Positions 1 to 10,751 of a DNA stretch of 64,000 nucleotides are shown here, one piece after another. A model generated the notes under the pieces. The model was not told the DNA's origin and made no database searches. It worked only from the letters and a program-made list of their open reading frames with translations. Made by a program: the position numbers and the translations under genes. The stretch spans positions 30,954,857 through 31,018,856 of the forward strand of contig OX578155.1 in NCBI GenBank assembly GCA_951213105.1, in the 5' to 3' direction. The DNA comes from Amaurobius ferox. Its lineage: Eukaryota > Arthropoda > Arachnida > Araneae > Amaurobiidae. Each line of letters starts with the position of its first letter. The first letter of the stretch is position 1.

Positions 1-361
1 TGTATTATCTAATTATGATACTACACTGTGGTGAGTAGAAGAAAAACGAGAGTTGAAGCTCCGCAGGCGCAGCAGCTGCCGATGACTCATGAGGAGGAAA
101 TGATCTTTGGCCCGATGACGTAATGAGGTAACCTTGAACTTTGGACCAATGACGTAATGAGGGAATTTCAATGGATAATCCTCCCGTATGAACTTTGGAC
201 CGATGACGTCATGTGGTCACTTGAACTTTGAACCGATGACATCATGATCGCATAATCAATCTGAAACATTTTAGAATGCTGGATAGCCAGATTTGAGTGG
301 CGTCATCTATCGGGACTTTTTTAAAGTTCTGAATTTAAAAGGATATATTGGCTGGGAATGA

Positions 362-435
362 GCTGAATTCGATCCGAAGACCAGTAGATTGGTAGCAGGA
401 CCCACTATCCGAAACGCCACGGTGAGTTGATGAGA
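362..435 (-). other. tRNA-like Pol III promoter segment in left arm
   Basis: Reverse-complement partner of the tRNA-like segment in the right arm. Read on the minus strand it has a box B-like 'GGATCGAATTC' and a degenerate box A containing 'TGGCGTTTCGGATAG'. Both boxes are less canonical than in the right arm. Transcription from the two arms would converge on the outer ends of opposite strands and could in principle yield complementary RNAs; that is inference. Confidence 0.5.
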
Positions 436-944
436 TAGTAACAATGAAGGATATATTTTCTGCTAGTTGGAATGGGGGAATGTTTTCGGTGAAATGGATA
501 GGAATACATATAAATATGAAAGTGTTATTAAAATGATCAGCATTTTGTAAAAATGACTTTTAATACTTTAATTTTAGTGAATGTTCGGTGAACTATGGGG
601 TATGTTACAGAGGGCTAAAATTTAATTATGTGAGTGATGTCTGTGGTATTGAGCAATTTTTCGGAGATGTTAATCAACCAGATCAAATGCACAACATGTC
701 TTCATGATAATGAGGAATTTTCACATGTTTTTATTTTTTTTATTTTTATCGTGTAGTAGAGAAAAAATCATGAATGATAGTATATATATATTTTTAATTT
801 TTGAACTTAGATAATTAATATAAAAATGGTTAAACTCGCACTTAGCAATCCAGCGCGAAAACGCTGTTTCTGTAATGGCCGTTCTTAAGGCTCCTCTATA
901 TACTGTAGTAGAGGAGCTCTAGTTGTTACTATCTCATCAACTCG

Positions 945-1015
945 TCGTGGCGTAGTGGATAGCGCATCCTGCTACCAATCTCCTGCTCTTCGGATCGAAT
1001 CCAGCTCATTCCCAG
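945..1015 (+). other. tRNA-like Pol III promoter segment in right arm
   Basis: A sequence matching tRNA internal promoter boxes: box A-like 'TGGCGTAGTGG' at 948-958 and box B-like 'GGATCGAATCC' at 992-1002, about 33 bases apart. A full cloverleaf and anticodon arm cannot be drawn with confidence, so this is a tRNA-derived SINE-type head, not a functional tRNA. It sits in the right arm of the foldback element. Confidence 0.6.
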
Positions 1016-1345
1016 GCAAATGTATCCATTTAAATTCAGAACTTCCCGATAGATGGCGGCGCTCAAATTCGGCTACCCAATATTCTAAAGTATTTCAGAA
1101 TCGCATGATGTCATCGGTTCAAAGCTCAAGTTACCTCATGACGTCATCGGTCTAAAGTTCATACAAGATTATCCATTCAAAGAATCCGTCATTACATCAA
1201 AGGTCCAAAGTTTAAGGTTACCTCATTACGTCATTGAGCCAGAGATCAATCACTTCCTCCTCATACATCCTCCTCAAGAGTCAATGACAGGAGCAGTATC
1301 TGCAATGCTGCCCCTGCGGAGCTTCAGCTCTCGTTTCTCTTATGC

Positions 1346-2080
1346 TTTGAAGATGCCATTCTACGATATAGTCGATTGTTTCAATCGTACAGAACGGAAT
1401 AAGTGATTTCATTTTATGAAATTCCGTCTGTAAAGTCAACTTGTTCATTAGAATTCAAAGCTTTGCAAAAAGACAGAAGAGATTTGGGGATTCAGAGATT
1501 AAACCGGAAAGAATTCACCGACACCAAAGCCAAGAATAATTTGACTAAAATACTAGTCAATACTAAACTTTGGAAATGAGTGAAAATGTAACTTACAACA
1601 CTAAGAAATAGCCCTACTCGCCGCCGCCCCTCCCCCCACCCTTTAATGGAAATTTGTGGCTTCATCACTGATTTATTATTTGCTTCACAACTAAATATTC
1701 AATCTAAACACTGGACAGAATCAATGCTTAGATCCACCATTATATAAATCATGTTTCTTATTTCTTTTTAACTTCTAGTAAGAACGTTGGAGAAAAGTTA
1801 TGATCTGAACACATGTATGATACTTACATCTCAAGAAACTATTTACTTTGAACGAAGTAGTTTTGAAAGAAAACAAACTTTTAAAACATTTTCTCCTCAA
1901 TTTTATGCTTCATAAAATTTGGTTTGTAACATTCAAATAAATACTGCAAAAGCACTTTAATAATGGCTTAGGAAATAAGACAAATTTAAATTTAATAGTT
2001 GCCATGAAGTCTGAATATTTATATTAATTTTTAAATTATGTTTTAAAACTTACTCTTCCAAGTAGTAGTTTTAGCTGCAA
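1346..2080. other. Non-coding stretch, no gene seen
   Basis: AT-rich sequence with stop codons in all frames and no recognisable protein, RNA gene or repeat boundary. A short C-rich run lies near 1621-1643. I see nothing supportable beyond this. Confidence 0.5.
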
Positions 2081-2680
2081 ATATATCTTTCACACAAAGC
2101 CACAGCCAAAAAAAAATTTTAGGGCGGGGGAGGGATTTTTTTTATTTCAGCTGGCTCATAAAATGAAAGACTTCAATTTTTCTAGATTTACTTACTTAGG
2201 GTCACAATGTGACAAAAATTATAAAACTCAATAAAATTTTAAAATTTGATAAACTATAAAAAATATACTTATAAAACAATTGAAAATTAAAAGTAAAGCT
2301 TATCAAATATTTTGGGGAGGGATTTGAATCCCCAGGCTACAGCCTCGCTTTTAGATGAATACGCTTAGAATTTATGCAGTTTAGACTAGGCCGTAGCTAG
2401 AAATTTATCTCGGGGGATGAGGTGGGGTGGGGGGTTACTTATCACAGTTGGCTCATAAAATGCAAGACATGCAATTTTTCTGAATTTAGTTACTTAGGAG
2501 AGCAAGACAGTGAGCAACAAATATAAAATTCAATAAAATTTTAAAATTTGTTACTATAAAAAAAAACTTATAAAAGAAAATAATTGAAAAATAAAAGTAG
2601 AGTTGATCGAACATTTCAAAGGAGGGATGAGCAACTGACCCCCCTGGCTACAGCCTTTCTTTTAGATGAGTGTGAGATCC
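2080..2680. repeat. Two diverged ~300-bp tandem copies of a G-run repeat
   Basis: Units at about 2080-2370 and 2385-2680 share order and sequence: a G-rich run ('ggcgggggaggga' / 'ggggtggggggtta'), 'gctcataaaatg', a run like 'caataaaattttaaaattt', and an end like 'ggctacagcc' followed by 'tttagatga'. The second copy is clearly diverged. The ends ('ccgtagctag', 'ggctacagcc') resemble the G-run repeat near 29330-29690, so this is probably one dispersed non-coding family. No coding capacity. Confidence 0.7.
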
Positions 2681-2916
2681 ACTTGTAAGTAGTTGTGGCT
2701 CTCCAGCGATTTGATTGCTTTAATTTGCTGCAAAGTAACAGGATTTGCTGAAAATACTGAATAGTGCAGCAATTTCCATGCCACATTTTAGTAAAAAGGT
2801 TCTAGTATTTTTCAAAGATTTACATTCTATTTCATAGGTATCTAATCCATTACAGGCTTGCACTTTTTTTGTACAGTCACGATTTAATACAAGTAAATTG
2901 CTTAGATATCCACAAC

Positions 2917-3262
2917 AGTAGAAGAAAAACGAGAGTTGAAGCTCCGCAGGCGCAGCAGCTGCTCCTGCCGATGACTCATGAGGAGGAAGGGATCTTTGGA
3001 TAGATGACGTAATGAGGTAGTTTTATCGTATGACCTTTGGACCAATGAGGGAAATCTTTGAATGGAAAATCTAATCGTATGAACTTGGGCGATGACGTAA
3101 TGAGGGAATCTTTGAATGGATAATCTTATCGTATGAACTTTGGACAGATGACGTAATAAGGGAATAGTTGAATGGATAATCTTATCATATGAACTTTGGA
3201 CCGATAACGTCATGCGATAACTTGAACTTTGAACTAATGACATCATGTGAAACTGAACCAAA
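2917..3262 (+). repeat. Solo arm of the CRE-motif foldback family
   Basis: Starts with the same end as the left arm of the foldback element at 34-1345 and contains about six spaced modules of the 'ctttggaccgatgacgt' type, separated by 'aatggataatcttatcgta'-like spacers. It lacks the tRNA-like segment. A 119-codon minus-strand reading frame across it is a by-product of the roughly 50-bp repetition and is not a gene. Confidence 0.75.
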
Positions 3263-3269
3263 TTCTACA

Positions 3270-4165
3270 TCATCGGGATATTATCCCCAAATCCAACATT
3301 GTGGACTTATTTAATCTGATATTCACTAACAGGAAAAGCCACATGGTGGCCAAGGAAGCTTTTCTAACAGCTTTAGATGAAATGAACATTTCGTGACACT
3401 ATGTGAAGAAGAAGCATGTATATATGCACATCAATACAAAAGTACTCCCACAAGAACTCGAAAAAGTGTCGATTGGTTGAAATTCAAGTAAAACAATAAG
3501 GGTAATTAAATGAAGGGTGTCGTCGAATGTTCAGCTACAAATAAGTCATTTGCTCTGTGTTATCAGTAAAACCTTACTTACATCACGTGATGATGAGTGT
3601 GTGCAAGGACACATCATATTACCATATAAGGTATTGAACCAACAGTCATGTGATTAGCAATTGCAGTTAACATGTGATTAGCGATAGGGCTAACACATGA
3701 TTGGCGATAAGAGCCAATCATATGTTAGCCCTATCGCCCTATGATGAGTGATGTGTCCTTGCACACACTCATCATCACGTGATGTAAGTAAGGTTTTACT
3801 GATAACACAGAGCAAATGACTCATTTGTAGCTGAACATTCGACAATTAAGGGCTAACACATGATTCGCGATAAGAGCCAATCATGTGTTAGCCCTTAATT
3901 GTTAGGTTTGGGGATAATGTTGGATCGGGACATTGTCCCCAAATCAAACATTGTGAACTTGTTTAATTTGATATTCACCAAAAGGAAAAGCCACATGGAT
4001 GTTTTTCTAACAGCTTTAGATGAAATGAATATTCCGTAACACTATGTGAAGAACAAGCATGTATATACACATCAAAACAAAAGTACTCCCACAAGAACTC
4101 GAAAAAGTGTCAATTGGTTGAATTTGAAATAAAAAAAATAAATTAAATGAAGGGTGTCTTTATTT
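3270..4165. repeat. Duplicated segment flanking a ~320-bp palindrome
   Basis: Direct copies at about 3272-3515 and 3928-4162 share a segment with a protein-like reading frame. Read on + it gives a peptide of the type 'FLTALDEMNI' then, after a stop shared by both copies, 'HYVKKKHVY'. Between them, 3522-3624 and 3740-3845 are near-perfect inverted repeats ('gtcgaatgttcagctac' ... 'gtagctgaacattcgac'), enclosing alternating 'taacacatgattggcgata' / 'ccaatcatgtgttagccc' units. The source protein is not recognised. Both copies carry the stop, so the duplication happened after the frame was already broken. Confidence 0.7.
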
Positions 4166-4191
4166 CGAAAACACACACACACTTAAACATT

Positions 4192-4214
4192 GAGCCGGAC
4201 GGCCTGGGGCTTTC
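4192..4214 (+). mobile_element. 5'-truncated SINE 3' end (23 bp) with TSD
   Basis: A 23-bp insert ending 'ggacggcctggggctttc', bounded by a perfect 15-bp direct repeat 'acacacttaaacatt' (4177-4191 and 4215-4229). The insert matches the 3' end of the composite SINE at 59050-59435, so this is an extremely short 5'-truncated copy. Confidence 0.8.
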
Positions 4215-4229
4215 ACACACTTAAACATT

Positions 4230-6045
4230 AAAAGATATATATACATACCATCTTCATCGACCTACTCTGTTGAATGTTCAGCTACAAATGAGTCATTCGC
4301 TCTGTGTTATCAGTAAAGCCTTAATAAGGTATTGAACCAATAATCATGTGATTAGCAATAACAGCTAACATGTGATTAGCGATAAGGGCTAACACATGAT
4401 TGGCGATAAGAGCAAACATGTGATATCAGCCATGTGAATAATAATTCATATGTAAACAAGGGATGTATGTAATGCATTGCACATGTGAGCAGGTCGCCGC
4501 ATTAAATTGGTTGACAGGGTACCAGGTAGTGTCGTGGGTCCCATGCAAATTAATGGAGTGATTACACTCTCTCCCCCCTGTATCCAACGTACTTTAGCAA
4601 AATAAATTTTGCTTAATCTGTTTAATTTAAAGTTGCATTCTCCAGTTACAAAATAGTAAAACACAATAGAAATAACAATCACTTAATGAAACGAAATAGT
4701 AAATATATCAATAAAGTAAAATAAAAAGATCTATCCAAAATATCTTTCAATATCATTATTTGATCAACTTCTATTCCTATTGCCACTCTTTTAACAAAAG
4801 CAGGTTAAGACACTGTGATTTTGTGTATTAATCAATTTTTTGTATCAAAATCTCATATATGCAAAGTTTCTGGTTTTTGCGATAAACGATTTATTAAAGT
4901 AGTTAATAGTAGTTTGGATCTTCTAAATCATCTGGTTTCTATTTCAGCACACCATAGAGATACGTAAAAGTTAATTTTACTTAATATAAAGTGTGTAGCA
5001 GGAAATCTAAGCTGCGGACAACGAAGGAATTTAGTACAGAAGAACTTCAGGAGATGGACAAATACGACTCAGCAGATTTCTTTTATTCATATTAGTTTTG
5101 TAGTTATTTTATATTAAAGCACAATTTTAACGAAAATTGGTTCTTTAGTAATCGAAAATTTTGTCACAGAGATTCTATTTTCACACCATAGGAAAGATCG
5201 AATAACGTTCTTTCCAATGAAGTTTGAACCGAACAGAACTCTTAGAACAATTCCTTATATTTATTTATTTTAGATACATCAAAATGTGTATATTTTAGAT
5301 TATTTGATACTTAAATATGTGTATATCTTTGCATTTTAACGAAAAAAAAAATTTAATTACCACATTATTTTAGTTTTTGTGAATTTTCATAGAAACTCAT
5401 AAAAATTAAAATTTTAGGTATCTTTAATGTGCATATCCTTTTTTCTCCCTGGTGAATGTTTGAGCACCTGACCATCAAAGCCTTGGAACTCACGGTATGG
5501 TTTAAGCCACGTCTAATCTCCAAAGAAAGGGTTCCATTTTGTTTCTTTTATTTATTTATTCTATTTTCCTCTTCCCACAGTTGCAAAATGAAAGGAGGAA
5601 ATTGAGGCGGTTTGATGGCGATATGGAAATTGAGTGATTTTATCTATAAATGCATCATTTAAGTAGCGGAAGCTTATTTAGGACCCGGACAATGGTGAGT
5701 AATTTGTTCTAGTAGTATATAAATGTCCAACTGGAGAAGAAAAATGGCCTACTTGCATCCTACGATCTCCTGATATGATTGACATTTTGTAGTATGACAG
5801 ATATCCGAGACCTATCTCCCTCAACTATTTTTAATTTTATGTTCAACAATACATCAGTTGTAAAAATTTCTACAACTATTATGAGTTATTTGATAATTTG
5901 GAACACACTAGAACTTTTCTGTAAATTTTAATTGTTTAATTCTCAAAGAATGAAAAAATTATCCACAGACCCAATAACTAAACTAGCTGATGTATCCAAC
6001 ACAAAACTTTACCAGAAAATTAATATATTTTGATATACATAAACA
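4230..6045. other. Mostly non-coding; partial palindrome copy at left
   Basis: 4265-4440 is a partial copy of the 3520-3900 palindrome family ('gttcagctacaaatgagtc', 'taacacatgattggcgata'). The rest is AT-rich. Two weak hints of coding exist. At 4985-5095 (+) a 36-codon frame contains 'KSKLRTTKEFSTEELQEMDK'. At 5581-5634 (+) an 18-codon frame follows a good splice acceptor ('tcctcttcccacag') and ends in TGA. Neither is recognised and both are too short to call as genes. Confidence 0.4.
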
Positions 6046-6046
6046 A

Positions 6047-6796
6047 TAAAAAATCTGATGTGGGCAGCACACGACTTTCCCTGCAGACTTATGTTCTCTT
6101 ATTTAAATTAAATTAAAGTTACTTTTAATTTAATTTTGATTATCATTTGGTAACTGGACTTATTTTCAAAGGTGGCATAGAGAAAATATAAAAAAAACTA
6201 AAATATCTCGATAACGGCTGGTCCTAGCATAATGGGGTTGGTCTTATTCTTTTCATCGTTAAAAATTACGTATAAAACAAGCATTTAATGGATATATTTA
6301 AGAATATGTAGTTTTTATTTTAGATTTTGACAGTTTTTGTGGGACATTTCACAAAATAAAAAGACAGGTTATTGTTTACCGAATCATACCAAAATCTAAT
6401 CAGCACCAGGGTGACCCATAACCGACTTATCTACCGAATTTTGTGAAATTCGATCCATTAGTTTTTCAGTTAGAGTGGATACAGGTACTTTTTGCGGACC
6501 ATTTCGCAAAAAAGGCAAATTCTTTTATCCCAAATTGTTCTCTAATTAGCACCAGGATCACACCCAAGTGACTTACCTACCAAATTTTATAAAATTTGGT
6601 CTGTTAGTTTTTGAGTTAGAGTTGATACATACATTGCACAGACAGGCAGATACACACACACAGACATCACGCTAAAAATAGTTTTTTTGTATTCTAGAGG
6701 TCCCAAAATGTGTCGATCCATCGAAAACTCGAGTTGCAATTTTCGGCATGATTCCAATGCTTTCCCTATACATTACCATGTATTGCAGGGAAAGTA
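6047..6796 (-). mobile_element. Non-autonomous DNA transposon (~750 bp), copy 1
   Basis: Opposite-orientation copy of the element at about 34607-35358. Both have 'ctttccctgca' near one end and its reverse complement near the other. Both share an outer segment 'tctgatgtgggcagcac', a conserved 'gtctgtgtgtgtgt' simple repeat, and two internal ~125-bp tandem modules containing 'ggaccgaatttcacaaaat'. An inner palindrome around 'ttgcagggaaagt' marks one end. There is no coding capacity, so it must depend on a transposase encoded elsewhere. Superfamily not determined. Confidence 0.7.
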
Positions 6797-6799
6797 AAA

Positions 6800-8420
6800 A
6801 TTAAAACTTCCTTATGATGCAAATTCACTGAAAATAAATGGCCTTATGTTGACACTGATTAAAATAAGTATACCGAATCACATGGAAATCGTTTAACTTC
6901 CTTGAGAGATATTACGCTCGTTGTGAGAAAAGTAAAATTTCTAATATCTCAAAAGCAGTTTGTGATAATTCCTAAATACATTTTCAATTTATTTCCGGTT
7001 AAAAGTATTTAAATTATCCACTCAATTGATAAAAAATATCATATTTAACTTTTTTTAATTTTTTAATACAAATAAAAAAATTCAATATCTAGATGACGGT
7101 ACATCCTATAAATGATGCCATTTGCATTTAAAATAAAAAAAACAAAATTCAATATTAAATAACTATTTCTGTACATATATTTGGTAACATTATTATTTTG
7201 TGTCTTTTCAGTTTTAGGAATAAATATTTGAAAAAACCTTGGTTCGACTTCACTGAAAATCAATACGATTACTATGTTTAGGCAATAAAATAATCATATG
7301 ATATTTTGTTTGAATATTTCAATCTGTTCGAGAGATATTACTGGTTTATACATTTTTGGGATGTTTTCAATGAGTAAATCAATCCAAAAGTTTTATGCAA
7401 ATTTTAAATATACAACTATTTTACAAGAATAATTTTACTAAACTATTACGTTTAACTAACGTATTATGTGTTTAATGAATTTTTTTACGGTTTCAAAAAA
7501 CTTGTGTTTGCTTATCTATTTATTCTATACTTGCAATTTTATAATTGCACAAAACATGCTATATTGTATCATAAAAGAATTTTTATTATAAATTCATATG
7601 CACAAATAATAAAGTAAAAAATATTTTCTCCAGGCACCTTCGTGGGCACCTATCGTTTGTCGGGTCCCAATACCATGGTTCCAACTGACACCCCCTTTGT
7701 GGGGCCCTGGATGCAGTGATTTTGAATTAATCTACATGTATTTTATTTATATAAAGAAAGAACATGAACTACCACAACAAGGCTAAACGAAAATCAACAT
7801 TAGATGCTATAATAAACACAGTAGATGCTGTAACTAAACAGCTAACAGAATCGTGAAAAAATATGCTACAAATACGTTTGAAGTAGCCCCATCTATTGAC
7901 CGAGACAGTATTTCAGGGTGAGAGCATCTTTCTTCAAGTCATTTACTTCTAATCAATAAGTAAGTTTTCAAAAAATGTGCTTCAATCTCAAAATGAATGT
8001 TTTCCTTTGATAAATTGGGATAAAGTTTAATTTAGTAAGCATGAACACTAGTGTTTAGCACATGCATGTAACTCTGATAAAACTAAGGCAATCCCAGGAT
8101 TCTGGCATCACCAATTCTGGTATTAAGATATTCATTTTTTAGCTGAGATCCCGGGATTGCAATCCCTATTCGTGTCCATGCCAGAATAGCAATTATTTCC
8201 TTTAAAAGAATATCCTTAAAAGCTTAAATACTTCAGTGTATAATAACAGATTTCTTTTCAAATGGTATAGCATACCCCATGATGTGCTATAGTATGTTTA
8301 GTCAATTGCATAAATTACAACTTTTTATTGGGATCAGATTGGAGACACAGGTTCGCGACCTGTGCCGCCGACAAAATTTTCAGGCCTCTATGCAGTAAAT
8401 GCACCCCCTGTTACCCCCTT
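6800..8420. other. AT-rich non-coding stretch
   Basis: No gene is supportable. Short inverted motifs occur: 'gggattgcaatccc' near 8153 and 'acaggttcgcgacctgt' near 8348. A GC-richer patch lies at 7630-7720. The minus-strand frame at 7063-7263 has no protein-like composition and is treated as chance. Confidence 0.5.
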
Positions 8421-8521
8421 CTTTACAAGTTATTGAATATTGACCTGTTTTTGTAAGCTGTTTATGCGGTCCGGAGCTCCAAGTCTCCTAGGCCCTATGC
8501 AAAACATCCTTTTGCCCTTAC

Positions 8522-8642
8522 CTCTCCATGGCCTTACTTGCGACAGGTTCGCTCTCAGTTTATTCATCAGTTGACGTACATAGCCTTTCTTTTCTGTTTC
8601 CTGCTTCTTCAGCAATTTTTTATTGAACCATTGTGTAGCCAT
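8522..8642 (-). CDS. Candidate first coding exon, unrecognised
   Basis: An ATG at 8642 (minus) sits in a near-ideal Kozak context ('tctgccgccATGG') and opens a lysine-rich reading frame beginning 'MATQWFNKKLLKKQETEKK'. After about 40 codons it meets a strong splice-donor match ('gag|GTAAGG', exon end near 8522); an alternative donor 'caa|GTAAGG' lies 15 bases upstream, ending the exon near 8537. The frame itself stays open to 8430, but the part after the donor changes composition, which suits an intron. I do not recognise the family. No downstream exon was found on the minus strand, and exons outside the visible repeats cannot be excluded. It could instead be a chance frame. Confidence 0.3.
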
Positions 8643-9211
8643 GGCGGCAGACGATTTTCTGAAAGGTTGCTGTAAATGTTTCCTGCTACAGATGTGCAGA
8701 GATTATTAAATTATGATTACTACAGTTGGCTAGCACTGATATAACTAGCAATGCCCAAATGCATCTTCCTTGAAGTACCAGAGATAGAAAAGTATTGATT
8801 AAGATATATTTTTTATTTGCGTATATAAATTCTGTTTTGTCCGTGATTACAATCCAAAATTTTGTATTTTATACAATTTTTTCCTTCTTCCTATGAAGCA
8901 ATTGTTTCACTCTGTGCAGATTAATGTAAATTATTTATTATTTCATGATCATTCTTTTACTTTGATTTTCAGAAGAGCGTATAAAATATTTATTAATTAC
9001 CATGTATCAAATTTTTTTGTTTTTAAATATTTACAGAGGTGAATAGTTATAAATTACAGAAGTTTTATACAGCAATTGTGAATTTGTTAGCAATCTAATC
9101 GATAATAGCAATCTAATCGATATCAGTATCCGATCATATCAGTTCTTTGGTAATCCAATAGTATCAGTTATTTAATATCAGTTCTTTTTTGGTTTCATGA
9201 CATCCCTAATG

Positions 9212-9269
9212 TCCGGCCATCCAAATGGTTTCTCTAAGTCCTCGGACGAGACGGATGGCCTGGGCTTTC
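9212..9269 (+). mobile_element. 5'-truncated SINE 3' end with 13-bp TSD
   Basis: A 58-bp insert starting 'tccggccatccaaatgg' and ending 'ggcctgggctttc', flanked by the direct repeat 'gacatccctaatg' (9199-9211 and 9270-9282). It matches the last 60 bases or so of the composite SINE at 59050-59435. Confidence 0.85.
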
Positions 9270-10521
9270 GACATCCCTAATGCATTGGTATTTAATACAA
9301 AGACCCACTATTAACAAACATTAATATAAGGAAAAACATATGTGTATGAATAAGTTTTGTTGAATCATTTAAAAAAGAACAAAGCACTTTAAATTTTTTT
9401 TTTTAATCGAGATTACTAATTTGATAACTGTTATTTTTGTATTTCAAATTATAATTGCTTTCAAAATCTAGAACTCTCAACAAAATAAAAAATATTTAAA
9501 TTAGTTAGAGCTATTATGTTTTTAGCTTTGCTGAACCTTTTTAAAATCACTTAAAGTAAAAATGATTTTGAAATGATGAATCAGAACCCACTGATTGGTG
9601 AAATGAAATAGCTAGGCTCATGTGTTTTATATAGTACAGCTTATCTCCATTGGGTATTTCAGATACAGATTTTATTTATTAATAACTTTGATGTCTTCAA
9701 AAAAATGTACTGTAATTAATGTAATTTGTAAAAGCAATATAAATTAAACTAGTTTTTGTAAGAGTGGTGACTTTTGTCATTCCCTACTTTATAATAATTT
9801 CTAAAAAGTTTGAGTACTTACAGGGTTATATAGATTTCCAAGTAAACATATTTTTCTTGTTAGTTTATGTAGTTATCAATCAATATAGATTTATTTACCC
9901 AATTATTTGTTAATTCACAGTTGTCATAGTATATTTCTACTAGAACACAAAAATGATTTACTCATTAGTTTGCTAACATTTAACAAATGTAAAATATAAT
10001 AATTTTTTGAAGCTGTTTAGCAAAAACTTTGAAGAATACATTAAAAACTAATTTGTGTAAACTTTTTTAATCACTTTAAAATTCAGCTTTTTGATTTTAA
10101 AAATGCTATATTTTGCCTATTTTTAAAAAAAAAAAACCAGCTGGCTTTTCTTGGCATGGCTAAAATCCACCAACCCTAATTAAAGCAGAAAAACCTCTTT
10201 CATACTCAGCAGTGCTTACCAGTATTGACTGTTTTCAAGTTACATCATAGCAGATAAATCTACTTCCTGTCAACCCTGTTGGATAGAAAAGATAGATAGA
10301 TCGCTTTGCAATCTCAAGTTAAAGTATTCTTTACTTGCTGTTCGAAGTTTCTACTAGTACAACTGTTTTTTCTTCCTTTTCTTTGCAATGGTTATAAATT
10401 GTTTTGCTCAGTATATGCAGAACAGTTTCTCAATATATATCTTTTTCATAGGTGTATAGTTATATTTTGTTATCATAACTGATAATGATATTATGGCTGG
10501 ATCCAATTTACTCCACCAGCA

Positions 10522-10527
10522 TTTATT
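10522..10527 (-). terminator. Poly(A) signal for the zinc-finger gene
   Basis: AATAAA on the minus strand, about 225 bases downstream of the zinc-finger stop codon at 10752-10754. The spacing fits a short 3' untranslated region. Another signal could be used instead. Confidence 0.4.
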
Positions 10528-10751
10528 AGGTCCGACATGGTGATATAAACAACTTTGACATTGTATTTTAACAGACATGAAAATAGTCAATAGTCAGTAG
10601 TATCATAAGATATAAATCGTAGTCATGCAGTTAGTAAAATGATCCAGGTGGTGTATTCATTGAAAAAAGTCTGGGGGAGAACACTAAATTGGATTCCAGT
10701 TGCTGGTATTTGCAATGGTAAATGGAAGTACTTTTCCTACATAAAGGATAT

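Larger units (their letters stand above)
34..1345. repeat. Foldback element with ~410-bp inverted arms
   Basis: Left arm about 34-442 and right arm about 924-1345 are imperfect reverse complements over nearly their whole length; the centre (443-923) is AT-rich and non-coding. Each arm carries, from outside in, a conserved end containing 'cgagagttgaagctccgc', a GC-rich 'gcagcagctgc' stretch, four spaced copies of a module like 'tttggaccgatgacgt' followed by 'aatgagg' or 'catg', and a tRNA-like segment. No transposase is present, so it would be a non-autonomous foldback or MITE-like element. The arms differ at many positions, so the inverted structure is old. No target-site duplication was identified. 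Confidence 0.8.
8650..10740. other. AT-rich non-coding stretch with a SINE fragment
   Basis: No gene is supportable apart from the SINE fragment at 9212-9269. Short tandem 'agcaatctaatcgata' copies occur near 9092-9121. The last 200 bases probably include the 3' untranslated part of the minus-strand zinc-finger gene, with a poly(A) signal at 10522-10527. Confidence 0.5.

Noticed and set aside
945..1015. Functional tRNA gene
   Set aside because: Box A and B match but a full cloverleaf and terminator are lacking, and the segment is part of an inverted repeat arm.
2902..3261. 119-codon minus-strand protein rich in Ser and Arg
   Set aside because: By-product of ~50-bp CRE-motif repeats in the foldback arm.
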